DNA of 61,989 bases from JAYFQF01 sp034927285. Its GTDB lineage: Bacteria > Bacillota > Peptococcia > DRI-13 > UBA5745. The notes under the pieces were generated by a model. That model had not been told where the DNA came from, did not search any database, and saw nothing but the letters and a program-made list of their open reading frames with translations. Below, one piece after another: positions 17,059-25,604 of the stretch. Both the position numbers and the translations under genes were made by a program. Positions within the stretch are counted from its first letter, which is position 1. Every line of letters starts with the position of its first letter. The stretch covers positions 1 through 61,989 of the forward strand of contig JAYFQF010000047.1 of the NCBI GenBank assembly GCA_034927285.1. Direction: 5' to 3'.

Positions 17059-17749
17059 GGAATTGGCGGGCAACACCTATCCCGGACGGGGGATTATTCT
17101 GGGACTTGACGCCACCGGCTCCAAGGCGGTGGTCGCCTATTTTATTATGGGCAGAAGCGTAAACAGCAGAAACCGGATATTTACCCAAATAGGTCAGGGC
17201 ATCCGCACGGAGGCTTTGGACCCTGCGAAACTAACGGATCCTTCCCTGATCATCTACGCTCCGGTGAGGGTTCTCGGAAACAGGACCATCGTCACCAACG
17301 GGGACCAGACCGATACCATTCAGGATTTTTTGGCTGACGGCAAAACCTTCGAGGAAGCCCTGGCCGCCCGGCGTTTCGAGCCTGACGATCCCAACTTTAC
17401 CCCCCGGATCAGCGGGCTTTTGATCTGCGAAGACGGAACTCTCCGTTACAAGCTCTCTATCCTGAAAACCGCGGATCAGGGCAGAAGCTGCCAGCGGTTT
17501 ACCTTTGATTATGAAGCGTCCGCCCCGGGAAAGGGACATCTGATCCACACCTATGCCGGGGACGGCGATCCTCTCCCCTCCTTTGGCGGCGAGCCCAGGG
17601 AGATCTGGCTTGCCGGCGATATCGGCAGTTTCACCGCAGAGCTGTGGCAGAGCTTGGACCGGGAAAATAAGGTGGCGTTGTTTGTACGCTACATCGATCT
17701 GGCCGGCGGCGAAGCGGAAACCAGGATCGTAAATAAAGGATTGGAATAA
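17051..17749 (+). CDS. purO: IMP cyclohydrolase, PurO-like
   Basis: The 232-residue product (NTYPGRGIILGLDATGSKAV, YFIMGRSVNSRNRIF, VTNGDQTDTI) matches the PurO-type IMP cyclohydrolase family, first described in methanogenic archaea and also found in Clostridia. It closes FAICAR to IMP and replaces the N-terminal MGS-like domain of fused bacterial PurH. AAGGAG precedes its ATG within the purN end. The neighbouring gene encodes the transformylase half, so the final two steps are split between two polypeptides. Confidence 0.85.
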   Translation: MIKELAGNTYPGRGIILGLDATGSKAVVAYFIMGRSVNSRNRIFTQIGQGIRTEALDPAKLTDPSLIIYAPVRVLGNRTIVTNGDQTDTIQDFLADGKTFEEALAARRFEPDDPNFTPRISGLLICEDGTLRYKLSILKTADQGRSCQRFTFDYEASAPGKGHLIHTYAGDGDPLPSFGGEPREIWLAGDIGSFTAELWQSLDRENKVALFVRYIDLAGGEAETRIVNKGLE

Positions 17750-17763
17750 AAGGGGGAGACACC

Positions 17764-18939
17764 GTGGACAGAGAACTGGAACTGAAATATGGCTGCAACC
17801 CGAATCAAAAGCCGGCCCGGATCTTTATGGAAAAGGGCCCGCTGCCGGTTAAGGTATTAAACGGCAGGCCCGGCTATATTAACTTTCTGGACGCCTTCAA
17901 CAGCTGGCAGCTGGTGAAGGAACTGAAGGAGGCCGCCGGTTTTCCGGCCGCCGCCTCCTTTAAGCACGTCAGCCCGGCCGGGGCCGCTTTAGGTCTGCCT
18001 TTGGACGAAACGGAAAAGAAAATGTATTTTGTGGAAGACAAAGAACTGTCTCCCCTGGCCTGCGCTTATGCCCGGGCCAGAGGGGCCGACCGCATGTCCT
18101 CCTTCGGGGACTGGATCGCCCTTTCCGACGTCTGCGACCGGGAGACAGCCCTTTTGATCAAGCAGGAGGTATCCGACGGCATCATCGCTCCCGGTTATAC
18201 CCCGGAAGCGCTGGCAATCCTGAAATCCAAACGCAAGGGCGGCTATAACATCGTGGAAATCGACCCTCTCTATGTGCCGGACCCTGTAGAAAGGAAACAG
18301 GTCTACGGCGTTACCTTTGAGCAGGGAAGAAATGAGTATATCGTTAAGCCTGAGATATTTACCAATATCGTAACAAGAAATAAAGAATTACCGGACTCCG
18401 CTCTGCGGGATCTGACCGTGGCCCTGATCACCCTGAAATACACTCAGTCCAATTCCGTCTGCTATGCCTGGGGCGGACAGGCCATCGGCATCGGCGCCGG
18501 CCAGCAGTCCCGCATCCACTGCACCTGCCTGGCCGGCGCCAAGGCGGACCTCTGGCAGCTGCGTCGCCATCCCCAGGTGCTGGACCTGCCTTTTAAGGAG
18601 GATATCGGCCGGCCCGACCGGGACAATACCATCAACGCCTACCTCAATCCCGAATATGGGGATGTGCAAAGCGACGGGCGGTGGCAGCAGTTTTTCAGGC
18701 AGAAACCGGAAGAGCTGACCTCCGAAGAACGCCGGCGGTGGCTGGCCAAGGTGAACGGCGTGGCTCTGGGTTCCGATGCCTTTTTCCCTTTCGGGGATAA
18801 CATCCAAAGGGCGGTAAAAAGCGGCGTTTCCTACATTGCCCAGCCCGGCGGCTCTATCCGGGACGACCAGGTTATCGGAACCTGCGACAGCTTCGGCCTG
18901 GTGATGGCCTTTACCGATATGCGTTTATTTCACCACTGA
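17764..18939 (+). CDS. purH: AICAR transformylase (PurH C-terminal half as a separate protein)
   Basis: GTG start with GGGGGAG at good spacing; 391 residues. It carries the AICAR transformylase signatures KHVSPAGAA (catalytic Lys-His, about residue 65), KYTQSNSV, GAGQQSR and the FFPFGDNI segment. The N-terminal IMP cyclohydrolase domain of ordinary PurH is missing, consistent with PurO next door. It transfers formyl from 10-formyl-THF to AICAR. Start begins LELKYGCNPNQKPAR, a conserved N-terminus of the stand-alone form, so this is not a truncation. Confidence 0.9.
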   Translation: MDRELELKYGCNPNQKPARIFMEKGPLPVKVLNGRPGYINFLDAFNSWQLVKELKEAAGFPAAASFKHVSPAGAALGLPLDETEKKMYFVEDKELSPLACAYARARGADRMSSFGDWIALSDVCDRETALLIKQEVSDGIIAPGYTPEALAILKSKRKGGYNIVEIDPLYVPDPVERKQVYGVTFEQGRNEYIVKPEIFTNIVTRNKELPDSALRDLTVALITLKYTQSNSVCYAWGGQAIGIGAGQQSRIHCTCLAGAKADLWQLRRHPQVLDLPFKEDIGRPDRDNTINAYLNPEYGDVQSDGRWQQFFRQKPEELTSEERRRWLAKVNGVALGSDAFFPFGDNIQRAVKSGVSYIAQPGGSIRDDQVIGTCDSFGLVMAFTDMRLFHH

Positions 18940-18997
18940 CGCATTAAGGCAGGACGCATTAATGAAGGACGCATTAAGACAGGTTGAATTAACGCGT
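18938..18997. repeat. 15-bp tandem repeat array (four units) after purH
   Basis: Units GACGCATTAAGGCAG, GACGCATTAATGAAG and GACGCATTAAGACAG are followed by a degraded fourth copy, starting within the purH stop codon. The frame through the array is open to about 19093 and reads as pentapeptides (DALRQ, DALMK, DALRQ), but it lacks a ribosome binding site. Confidence 0.8.
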
Positions 18998-19059
18998 CGG
19001 AAGGAAAGGCTTGCCTGCCGTAAAGCCGTTTTTGGCGAAAAACCCCGGGCTTATATCGT

Positions 19060-19123
19060 AAAGATATTAAGAGGTAAAGATATTGAGAAGTAAAAACATT
19101 GAGAAGTAAAGACGTTGAGAAAA
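19060..19123. repeat. 16-bp tandem repeat array (four units) before purD
   Basis: Four units of the form AAAGATATTGAGAAGT with substitutions at 19060, 19076, 19092 and 19108. The last runs into the purD ribosome binding site. A second array of different sequence lies 60 bases upstream. Confidence 0.8.
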
Positions 19124-19140
19124 AAGGAGGGCTCCGGCCC

Positions 19141-20418
19141 ATGAAGATATTGGTTGTAGGCGGCGGCGGACGGGAGCATGCCATCATCAAAAAGCTTGCG
19201 GAAAGCCCCAGGGCGGAAAAAATCTACGCTTTGCCCGGCAACGGCGGCATCGGGGCTTTGGCGCAATGCGTGGCCGGGGATCCCAGGGACCTGCAAGCCG
19301 TTACAGAATTTGCGACGAAGCAAAAAGTGGATTTTGTGGTGGTGGCGCCCGACGACCCATTGGTGCTGGGACTGGTGGATGAGCTGCACAAGGCGGGCAT
19401 ACCCTGCTTTGGACCGGAGAAAAAAGCCGCCGTTATTGAAGGCAGCAAGGTCTTTGCCAAAGAAATGATGGAAAAATACGGTATCCCCACCGCCCGTTAC
19501 GAGACTTTTGAAGATCAGGAAGCGGCCCTGCAATACCTGAAAACGGTAAAATATCCCGTGGTGGTAAAGGCCGACGGCCTGGCTTTGGGTAAAGGCGTGA
19601 TCATTGCCGCGGATGAAAAGGAGGCCGCCGCCGCCCTCTACGGCATGATGACGGAAAAGCGTTTCGGCTCCAGCGGTTCCCGGGTGGTCATCGAGGAATT
19701 CCTTACGGGCCCGGAGGTTTCGGTATTGGCTTTCACCGACGGCAAAACCATGATCCCCATGGTTTCTTCCATGGATCACAAGCGGGCCCTGGACGGGGAT
19801 CTGGGACCGAACACCGGAGGAATGGGTACGATTGCGCCTAATCCCTGCTATACCCCGGAAATCGCCGGAATTTGCATGGAAAAGATCTTCCTGCCCACCA
19901 TGGCGGCCATGAACCGGGAGGGCCGGACCTTCAAGGGCTGCCTGTATTTCGGTCTGATGCTGACTGCCGAAGGCCCCAAGGTCATCGAGTACAACTGCCG
20001 CTTCGGCGATCCCGAGACTCAAGTGGTGCTGCCTCTTTTGACCTCCGATCTTCTGACGATTATGGAAGCGGTGGAGGAAGGCCGGCTGGCGGAAGTGCCG
20101 GTAGAGTTTGCCACCGGCGCCGCGGCCTGCGTGATCATCGCTTCCGGGGGCTATCCCGGGGAGTACCAAAAGGGCTGCCAGATCGGCTTCGGCGATGTAT
20201 CGCGGCTAAGGGACGTTTATGTGTACCATGCCGGTACGAAAACCAGGGAAGACGGCGCTTTGGTGACCTCCGGCGGCCGGGTCCTGGGGGTGGGCGCCGT
20301 GGGCAAGGATCTGGAAGAGGCCCTGGCAAAAGCTTACCGGGGGGCGAAGGAGATCCGGTTTACCGGCGCGTTCTATCGGAAAGATATCGGGCAAAAGGCC
20401 TTAAGGGCCGGGAAGTAA
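19141..20418 (+). CDS. purD: Phosphoribosylamine-glycine ligase
   Basis: Start placed at ATG 19141 (MKILVVGGGGREHAI, the universal PurD N-terminus) with GGAGG about 10 bases upstream. The 425-residue ATP-grasp enzyme shows VVKADGLALGKGVI, GPEVSVLAFTDGKTM and EYNCRFGDPETQ. It joins phosphoribosylamine and glycine. The 201-base gap before it contains two tandem arrays. Confidence 0.97.
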   Translation: MKILVVGGGGREHAIIKKLAESPRAEKIYALPGNGGIGALAQCVAGDPRDLQAVTEFATKQKVDFVVVAPDDPLVLGLVDELHKAGIPCFGPEKKAAVIEGSKVFAKEMMEKYGIPTARYETFEDQEAALQYLKTVKYPVVVKADGLALGKGVIIAADEKEAAAALYGMMTEKRFGSSGSRVVIEEFLTGPEVSVLAFTDGKTMIPMVSSMDHKRALDGDLGPNTGGMGTIAPNPCYTPEIAGICMEKIFLPTMAAMNREGRTFKGCLYFGLMLTAEGPKVIEYNCRFGDPETQVVLPLLTSDLLTIMEAVEEGRLAEVPVEFATGAAACVIIASGGYPGEYQKGCQIGFGDVSRLRDVYVYHAGTKTREDGALVTSGGRVLGVGAVGKDLEEALAKAYRGAKEIRFTGAFYRKDIGQKALRAGK

Positions 20419-20532
20419 GCCCTTGCGAAAGCAGCAATCCCAATGGCGATCCCTTGCGGGGGAAAAGCAGAGTAAGGACAAATAAAGGCAAAAAATACAA
20501 TTATCACAACGACAGGATAGGGGGAAGACCCG

Positions 20533-23500
20533 GTGGTTGTTTATCGAGTATACGTGGAAAAGAAGCCGGAGTACGCCGTGGAAGCGAAGAGCCTCCTGGC
20601 GGATATCCGTTCCTTTTTGGATATCCCCGCCGTGGAAAAGGCCCGGATATTCAACTGTTACGACGTGGAAGGGATTTCCGAAGAGCTCTTTGCCGCCTGC
20701 CGCCGTTCGGTGTTTGCCGAACCGCAGCTGGACGTAACCTATGACCGGCTGCCGCCGGAGGGAGACCTGGTCTTTGCTTATGAGTACCTGCCGGGGCAGT
20801 TCGACCAGCGGGCGGACTCTGCCGCCCAGTGCATTCAGCTGATTTCCATGGGGCAGCGGCCCCTGGTGCGTTCTTCCCGGGTGATCATGCTTTCAGGCAG
20901 ACTGGGGGCCGAAGAAGGGGAGAAAATAAAAAAGTATCTCATCAACCCCATTGAAAGCCGGGAGGCTTCCCTGGAGAAACCCCAAAGCCGGGAAATTGCT
21001 GCTGAGCAGCCGGGAATGGTGGCCGTTCTGACGGGCTTTAAGTCCATGGAGGAAGAGGAACTGAAGGGCGTAATCAAAAGCTATGGCCTGGCCATGGATC
21101 CGGCGGATATTCTCTGCTGCCGGGATTATTTCCGCCAGGAAGGGCGGGATCCCAGCGTTACGGAACTGCGGCTTTTGGATACCTACTGGTCCGACCATTG
21201 CCGTCACACCACCTTCAGCACCCGGTTGACCCAGGTGGAATTTGACGATCCCCGGGCGGCCGGGGCTTTTGAACGCTACCAGAAACTGCGTCGGGAACTG
21301 GGGATAAAAAAGCCGGTGACCCTGATGGATATTGCCACCATCGGCGCCAAGGCCCTCCGGCGGCAGGGGCTTTTAGAGGAACTGGACCAGTCTGAAGAAA
21401 TCAACGCCTGCACCGTAAAGGTGAAGGTGGATGTGGCTGGCCGGGATCAGGACTGGCTCTTGCTCTTTAAAAATGAGACCCATAACCATCCCACGGAGAT
21501 TGAGCCTTTCGGCGGCGCCGCCACCTGCATCGGCGGCGCTATCCGGGACCCTTTGTCGGGCAGGGCTTATGTTTATCAGGCCATGCGCCTCAGCGGCGCC
21601 GGCGACCCGCTGACGCCCCTTGACCGGACCCCCAGGGGCAAGCTGCCCCAGCGGAAGCTGGTGACTACGGCGGCCGCCGGCTACAGTTCCTATGGTAATC
21701 AGATCGGCCTGGCCACCGGCTTGGTGGATGAGCTTTATCATCCCGGCTATGCGGCAAAACATTTGGAAGTGGGCATGGTGGTGGGAGCCGTGCCGGCGGC
21801 CCAGGTAAGGCGGGAAGTGCCCGCTGCCGGGGACGTGGTGATCTTGCTGGGCGGCAAGACCGGCCGTGACGGCTGCGGCGGGGCCACCGGCTCATCCAAA
21901 TCCCACGACGCCGGCTCCCTGGAAGCCTGCGGGGCGGAAGTTCAGAAGGGCAACGCTCCCGAAGAACGGAAGCTGCAGAGGCTTTTCCGTAACCCCGAGG
22001 CATCTCTATTAATCAAACGCTGCAATGACTTTGGCGCCGGCGGCGTATCCGTGGCCATCGGCGAGCTGGCGGACGGCGTCTCCATCTGGCTGGACCGGGT
22101 GCCCAAAAAATACGAGGGCCTGGACGGAACGGAGCTGGCTATCAGCGAATCCCAGGAACGGATGGCCGTAGTGGTGGAAGCAAAGGATCAGGAGCGGTTT
22201 ATCCGGCTGGCGGAAGAGGAAAACCTGGAGGCCACGGCAGTGGCGGAAGTCACGGCGGAGCCGCGGCTGGTGATGTACTGGCAGGGACAGAAGATCGTGG
22301 ATATCCGCCGGGCCTTCCTGGATACCAACGGCGCCGCCAAAGAGGCCGGGGTTTATGTGGCCCGGCCCGGAGAAAAAGGTGAGGACGCCGCCGGAGAGGC
22401 ATGGAGCGGCAAAGAAAACAAGGAAAAGAATACCGGAGGGTGCGGGGATTCCGCAGCAGGTCCTTTCGCAGGCCCTGGGGCAGAGCCAGGCGCGGATTCC
22501 GCAGCAGGTTTCGCCACAGACCCCGGGGCAGATAGTCTGGCCTCCGGCCTCCAGACGGTATTGTCCGACTTAAACGTTTGTTCAAAGCGGGGCCTGCAGG
22601 AGCGCTTTGATTCCACCATCGGCGCCGGCACAGTATTGATGCCATTAGGCGGCAGATATCAAAAGACCCCGGCCCAGGTAATGGCGGCCAAGCTGCCGGT
22701 GCCGGAAGGAGAGACGAACACCTGCTCGGTAGCGGCTTACGGCTATAATCCCCGGATCAGTGAAACAGATCCTTATAAAGGCGCTTACCTGGCGGTGGTG
22801 GAATCCCTGGCCAAGCTGACGGCGGCCGGCGCCGACCTGTCCAGGTGCTGGCTTTCCTTCCAGGAGTATTTCCGCCGGCTGGGAACGGATCCCCGGAATT
22901 GGGGGCAGCCCCTGGCGGCTCTTCTGGGGGCTCTGGAGGCCCAGCTGGATCTGGGAGCCGCCGCCATCGGCGGCAAGGACTCCATGAGCGGCAGCTTTGA
23001 GGACCTGCACGTGCCCGCCACCCTGATTTCCTTTGCGGTAGCTTTGGGCAAAGTGGAGGAAATCCTTTCGCCGGAGTTTAAGAATGTGGGTTCCGAAGTC
23101 CTTTATCTGGCTCCCTGCTATGCCGGAGGGCTGCCGGAGGCCGGTTCCCAGAAGCTTTGCTTTGAATTGGCCGGCCGGCTGATCCGCAGCGGCAAGGCTG
23201 CCGCCGCCTGCACCCTTACCCGGGGCGGCCTGGCGGAGGCTGTTGTGAAAATGGCCTTAGGAAACAGGATCGGTCTTGAATTTGCGCCGGAAATTCAAAA
23301 AGAACAACTGTTCCGGCAAAACTATGGCTCTTTTGTCCTGGAACTGGCGCCTGGAGTAAAGCCGGCGGAGGTTTTGGATCAATGGCGGCAGGCCGGTAAT
23401 GTCCGGGCCCTGGTTTTGGGCCGCACCTGCGCCGGGTACGGGATCTGCTGCCAGGGGGAAAAAGCGGACTTGATCCAGGTGGAATCCGCTTATGATTCCA

Positions 23501-24411
23501 GGCTGGCGGGAGTTTATCCCGTGACCCCCCAGGGTAAAGGCCGGGAGTCCATGTCTGTGGAGCCTCTCTCCTTTACGACAAAAAGCAGGCCGCGGCCGAA
23601 AACCGCCGTGGCCCGTCCCCGGGTGGTGATCCCCGTTTTCCCCGGCACAAACTGTGAATACGATACGGCCCGCAAGTTCAGCCAGGCCGGCGCCGAGCCG
23701 CGGATCATCATGATTAATAATCTTTCCGCCGGATCGGTAGCCCGGTCCGTAACCGATTTGGCCGCGGAGATCCGGGGGGCTGAAATGATTTTTCTGCCCG
23801 GCGGTTTTTCCGGCGGCGACGAGCCTGACGGCTCCGGCAAGTTCATCACCGCTTTTTTCCGGAACCCCCGGATCAGCGACCGGGTGACGGAGCTTTTGGA
23901 CCGGGATGGTCTGATGGGCGGCATCTGCAACGGATTTCAGGCCCTGATCAAGCTGGGGCTTGTGCCTTACGGCCAGATCCGGGAAATGGACGAGGATTCG
24001 CCTACTTTGACCTACAATGAAATCGGACGTCACCAATCCCGGCTGATTTACACCCGGATCGCCTCCAATTTATCTCCCTGGCTGATGTATAACCAGGTGG
24101 GAGATATTCACCTGACGGCTATTTCCCACGGTGAAGGCCGCTTCGTCTGCCCCGGGCCTTTGCTCCGGGAACTGAAGGAAAAAGGGCAGATCGCCACTCA
24201 ATATGTGGATCTGGCGGGGAGCCCCACCATGGAGATCGACTTTAATCCCAACGGCTCCCTTGTGGCGGTGGAGGGCATCACCTCGCCGGACGGGCGGATC
24301 TTCGGCAAAATGGGGCACAGCGAGCGCTGGGGCAGGGGTACCTATAAAAATGTGCCGGGGAAAATGGATAACCGGATGTTTCAGGCTGCGGTGGACTATT
24401 TCCAAAAGTAA
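20533..24411 (+). CDS. purL: Phosphoribosylformylglycinamidine synthase, single-chain form
   Basis: GTG start with GGGGGA upstream; 1292 residues combine an N-terminal PurS-like region (about 1-90), two synthetase halves (motifs TYWSDHCRHTTF, NETHNHPTEIEPFGGAATCIGG, GGKDSMSGSF) and a C-terminal class I glutamine amidotransferase (about 1030 on; LPGGFSGGDEPDGSGKF, the nucleophile GICNGFQALIKLGL, and ISHGEGRF). It converts FGAR to FGAM with glutamine and ATP. Between the halves (about residues 615-680) lies an Ala/Gly/Asp/Pro-rich insertion encoded by a 48-bp tandem duplication, not part of the family core. Last gene of the operon. Confidence 0.96.
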   Translation: MVVYRVYVEKKPEYAVEAKSLLADIRSFLDIPAVEKARIFNCYDVEGISEELFAACRRSVFAEPQLDVTYDRLPPEGDLVFAYEYLPGQFDQRADSAAQCIQLISMGQRPLVRSSRVIMLSGRLGAEEGEKIKKYLINPIESREASLEKPQSREIAAEQPGMVAVLTGFKSMEEEELKGVIKSYGLAMDPADILCCRDYFRQEGRDPSVTELRLLDTYWSDHCRHTTFSTRLTQVEFDDPRAAGAFERYQKLRRELGIKKPVTLMDIATIGAKALRRQGLLEELDQSEEINACTVKVKVDVAGRDQDWLLLFKNETHNHPTEIEPFGGAATCIGGAIRDPLSGRAYVYQAMRLSGAGDPLTPLDRTPRGKLPQRKLVTTAAAGYSSYGNQIGLATGLVDELYHPGYAAKHLEVGMVVGAVPAAQVRREVPAAGDVVILLGGKTGRDGCGGATGSSKSHDAGSLEACGAEVQKGNAPEERKLQRLFRNPEASLLIKRCNDFGAGGVSVAIGELADGVSIWLDRVPKKYEGLDGTELAISESQERMAVVVEAKDQERFIRLAEEENLEATAVAEVTAEPRLVMYWQGQKIVDIRRAFLDTNGAAKEAGVYVARPGEKGEDAAGEAWSGKENKEKNTGGCGDSAAGPFAGPGAEPGADSAAGFATDPGADSLASGLQTVLSDLNVCSKRGLQERFDSTIGAGTVLMPLGGRYQKTPAQVMAAKLPVPEGETNTCSVAAYGYNPRISETDPYKGAYLAVVESLAKLTAAGADLSRCWLSFQEYFRRLGTDPRNWGQPLAALLGALEAQLDLGAAAIGGKDSMSGSFEDLHVPATLISFAVALGKVEEILSPEFKNVGSEVLYLAPCYAGGLPEAGSQKLCFELAGRLIRSGKAAAACTLTRGGLAEAVVKMALGNRIGLEFAPEIQKEQLFRQNYGSFVLELAPGVKPAEVLDQWRQAGNVRALVLGRTCAGYGICCQGEKADLIQVESAYDSRLAGVYPVTPQGKGRESMSVEPLSFTTKSRPRPKTAVARPRVVIPVFPGTNCEYDTARKFSQAGAEPRIIMINNLSAGSVARSVTDLAAEIRGAEMIFLPGGFSGGDEPDGSGKFITAFFRNPRISDRVTELLDRDGLMGGICNGFQALIKLGLVPYGQIREMDEDSPTLTYNEIGRHQSRLIYTRIASNLSPWLMYNQVGDIHLTAISHGEGRFVCPGPLLRELKEKGQIATQYVDLAGSPTMEIDFNPNGSLVAVEGITSPDGRIFGKMGHSERWGRGTYKNVPGKMDNRMFQAAVDYFQK
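22446..22541 (+). repeat. 48-bp in-frame tandem duplication inside purL
   Basis: Two 48-base units both begin GGATTCCGCAGCAGGT and share the later CCGGGGCAGA or close variant. At 16 codons per unit they keep the reading frame and encode a flexible DSAAG...GPGA-type linker. Confidence 0.7.
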
Positions 24412-24439
24412 GCCGGCATAATATAATATAGAATAAAGC

Positions 24440-24472
24440 AAGCCGGAACGGCGGACGCCGAGCCGGCTTTTT
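24440..24472 (+). terminator. Terminator of the pur operon
   Basis: AAGCCGG/CCGGCTT (24440-24446, 24463-24469) with an inner CGGC/GCCG stem, followed by a short T-run, 28 bases after the purL stop. Confidence 0.8.
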
Positions 24473-24493
24473 ACAAGGTTAGGCGGTGAAAAG

Positions 24494-25072
24494 GTGGAAA
24501 AACCGGCGACAAAAAAAGAAACGGCGACCCGGGCCTGGCTGCTGTTTCGCTTCTTTATCAAAATCGGATTTTTTACCTTCGGCGGCGGCTGGAGTATCCT
24601 GGCCCAGATGCAGGAGGAATTTGTGGAGCGCCAGGGCTGGCTGAGCCAGGAGGAACTGTTGGACATCGTGTCGGTGGGCCGTTCCCTGCCGGGGATCATG
24701 ATTACCAATATCAGCGCCTTATTCGGCTATCATATGGGGGGGACCTTATCCGCGGTGGCGGCGGTGGCGGGGATCACGCTGCCCTCCCTGATCGTATTGA
24801 GCCTGGTTACTTACTTCTACGGTTTCATCCGGGGCAATATCTACGTGGCCCGGGCTTTGGCGGGAATCCGGGCGGCGGTGGTGCCTATCGTATTTTTTGC
24901 CGCCGTTTCTCTGCTGAAGACCGGACTGAAGGACGGCTTTTGCGTATTGACGGCCCTGACGGCCCTGGGCCTTTGCCTTGCCGCTCCCGTAGGCAATGTG
25001 CTGATCGTGGTTTTAGGAGCATTGGCGGGGCTTCTGGTGATGGGGGTGAGGGAACATGGCGGTTCTCGCTGA
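24494..25072 (+). CDS. Chromate transporter family protein, half-size subunit 1
   Basis: GTG start with AGGCGGTG upstream. The 192-residue protein is one CHR domain: FFIKIGFFTFGGGWSILAQMQ near residue 20 is the family hallmark, followed by about five hydrophobic segments. Half-size CHR proteins occur as pairs that probably act as heterodimers in chromate or sulfate-like anion transport. The partner gene overlaps by 17 bases. Confidence 0.9.
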   Translation: MEKPATKKETATRAWLLFRFFIKIGFFTFGGGWSILAQMQEEFVERQGWLSQEELLDIVSVGRSLPGIMITNISALFGYHMGGTLSAVAAVAGITLPSLIVLSLVTYFYGFIRGNIYVARALAGIRAAVVPIVFFAAVSLLKTGLKDGFCVLTALTALGLCLAAPVGNVLIVVLGALAGLLVMGVREHGGSR

Positions 25073-25592
25073 GCTTTTCTGGTCCTTTTTGGTTATTGGG
25101 TTCACCAGCTTCGGCGGCATGTCCATGATCCCCCTGATTAATTCGGAAATGATCGGCCATGGCTGGATGACCGCGGCGGAAGTCATGGATATCGTGGCGG
25201 TGGCGGAGATGACGCCGGGGCCTTTGGGCATAAACTGCGCCACCTTTGCCGGCACCCGGGTGGCGGGCCTGCCCGGCGCCCTGTCGGCTACCCTGGGCGT
25301 GCTGGCGCCTTCCCTGACCCTTTGTCTTGTGGCCGCGGTTTTCTTTGTAAAGTTTAAAGAAAACAAATACCTGCAATCCATGCTTTACGGTATTCGTCCG
25401 GTCTGCATCGGGTTAATCGGCGCCACGGTGATTTCCCTGGGGAGCCAGGTCTATTTAGCCGGCGATACCCTTAACTGGCGGACGGCCCTGATCGGCGGGA
25501 TCATCTCCCTGCTGATCTGGAAACGGAAGCTTTCGGTGCCCAAGGTGATCGCCCTGGCGGCTGTGCTGGGGCTTTTGCTGGGCGGCAGCTGA
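25056..25592 (+). CDS. Chromate transporter family protein, half-size subunit 2
   Basis: The 178-residue single CHR domain has VIGFTSFGGMSMIPLI near residue 15 and the AEMTPGPLGINCATFAG segment conserved in the family. Its start overlaps the previous gene, with GGTGAGGG serving as ribosome binding site. Together the two make the equivalent of one full ChrA. True substrate in an anaerobe is uncertain. Confidence 0.9.
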   Translation: MAVLAELFWSFLVIGFTSFGGMSMIPLINSEMIGHGWMTAAEVMDIVAVAEMTPGPLGINCATFAGTRVAGLPGALSATLGVLAPSLTLCLVAAVFFVKFKENKYLQSMLYGIRPVCIGLIGATVISLGSQVYLAGDTLNWRTALIGGIISLLIWKRKLSVPKVIALAAVLGLLLGGS

Positions 25593-25604
25593 GGAGGGAA
25601 TAAA

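Noticed and set aside
18938..19123. CRISPR array
   Set aside because: Units are contiguous with no unique spacers and are only 15-16 bp long; no cas genes are present.
19872..20744. 290-codon + strand frame inside purD and the purL start
   Set aside because: Arg/Gly-rich out-of-frame reading of two certain genes.
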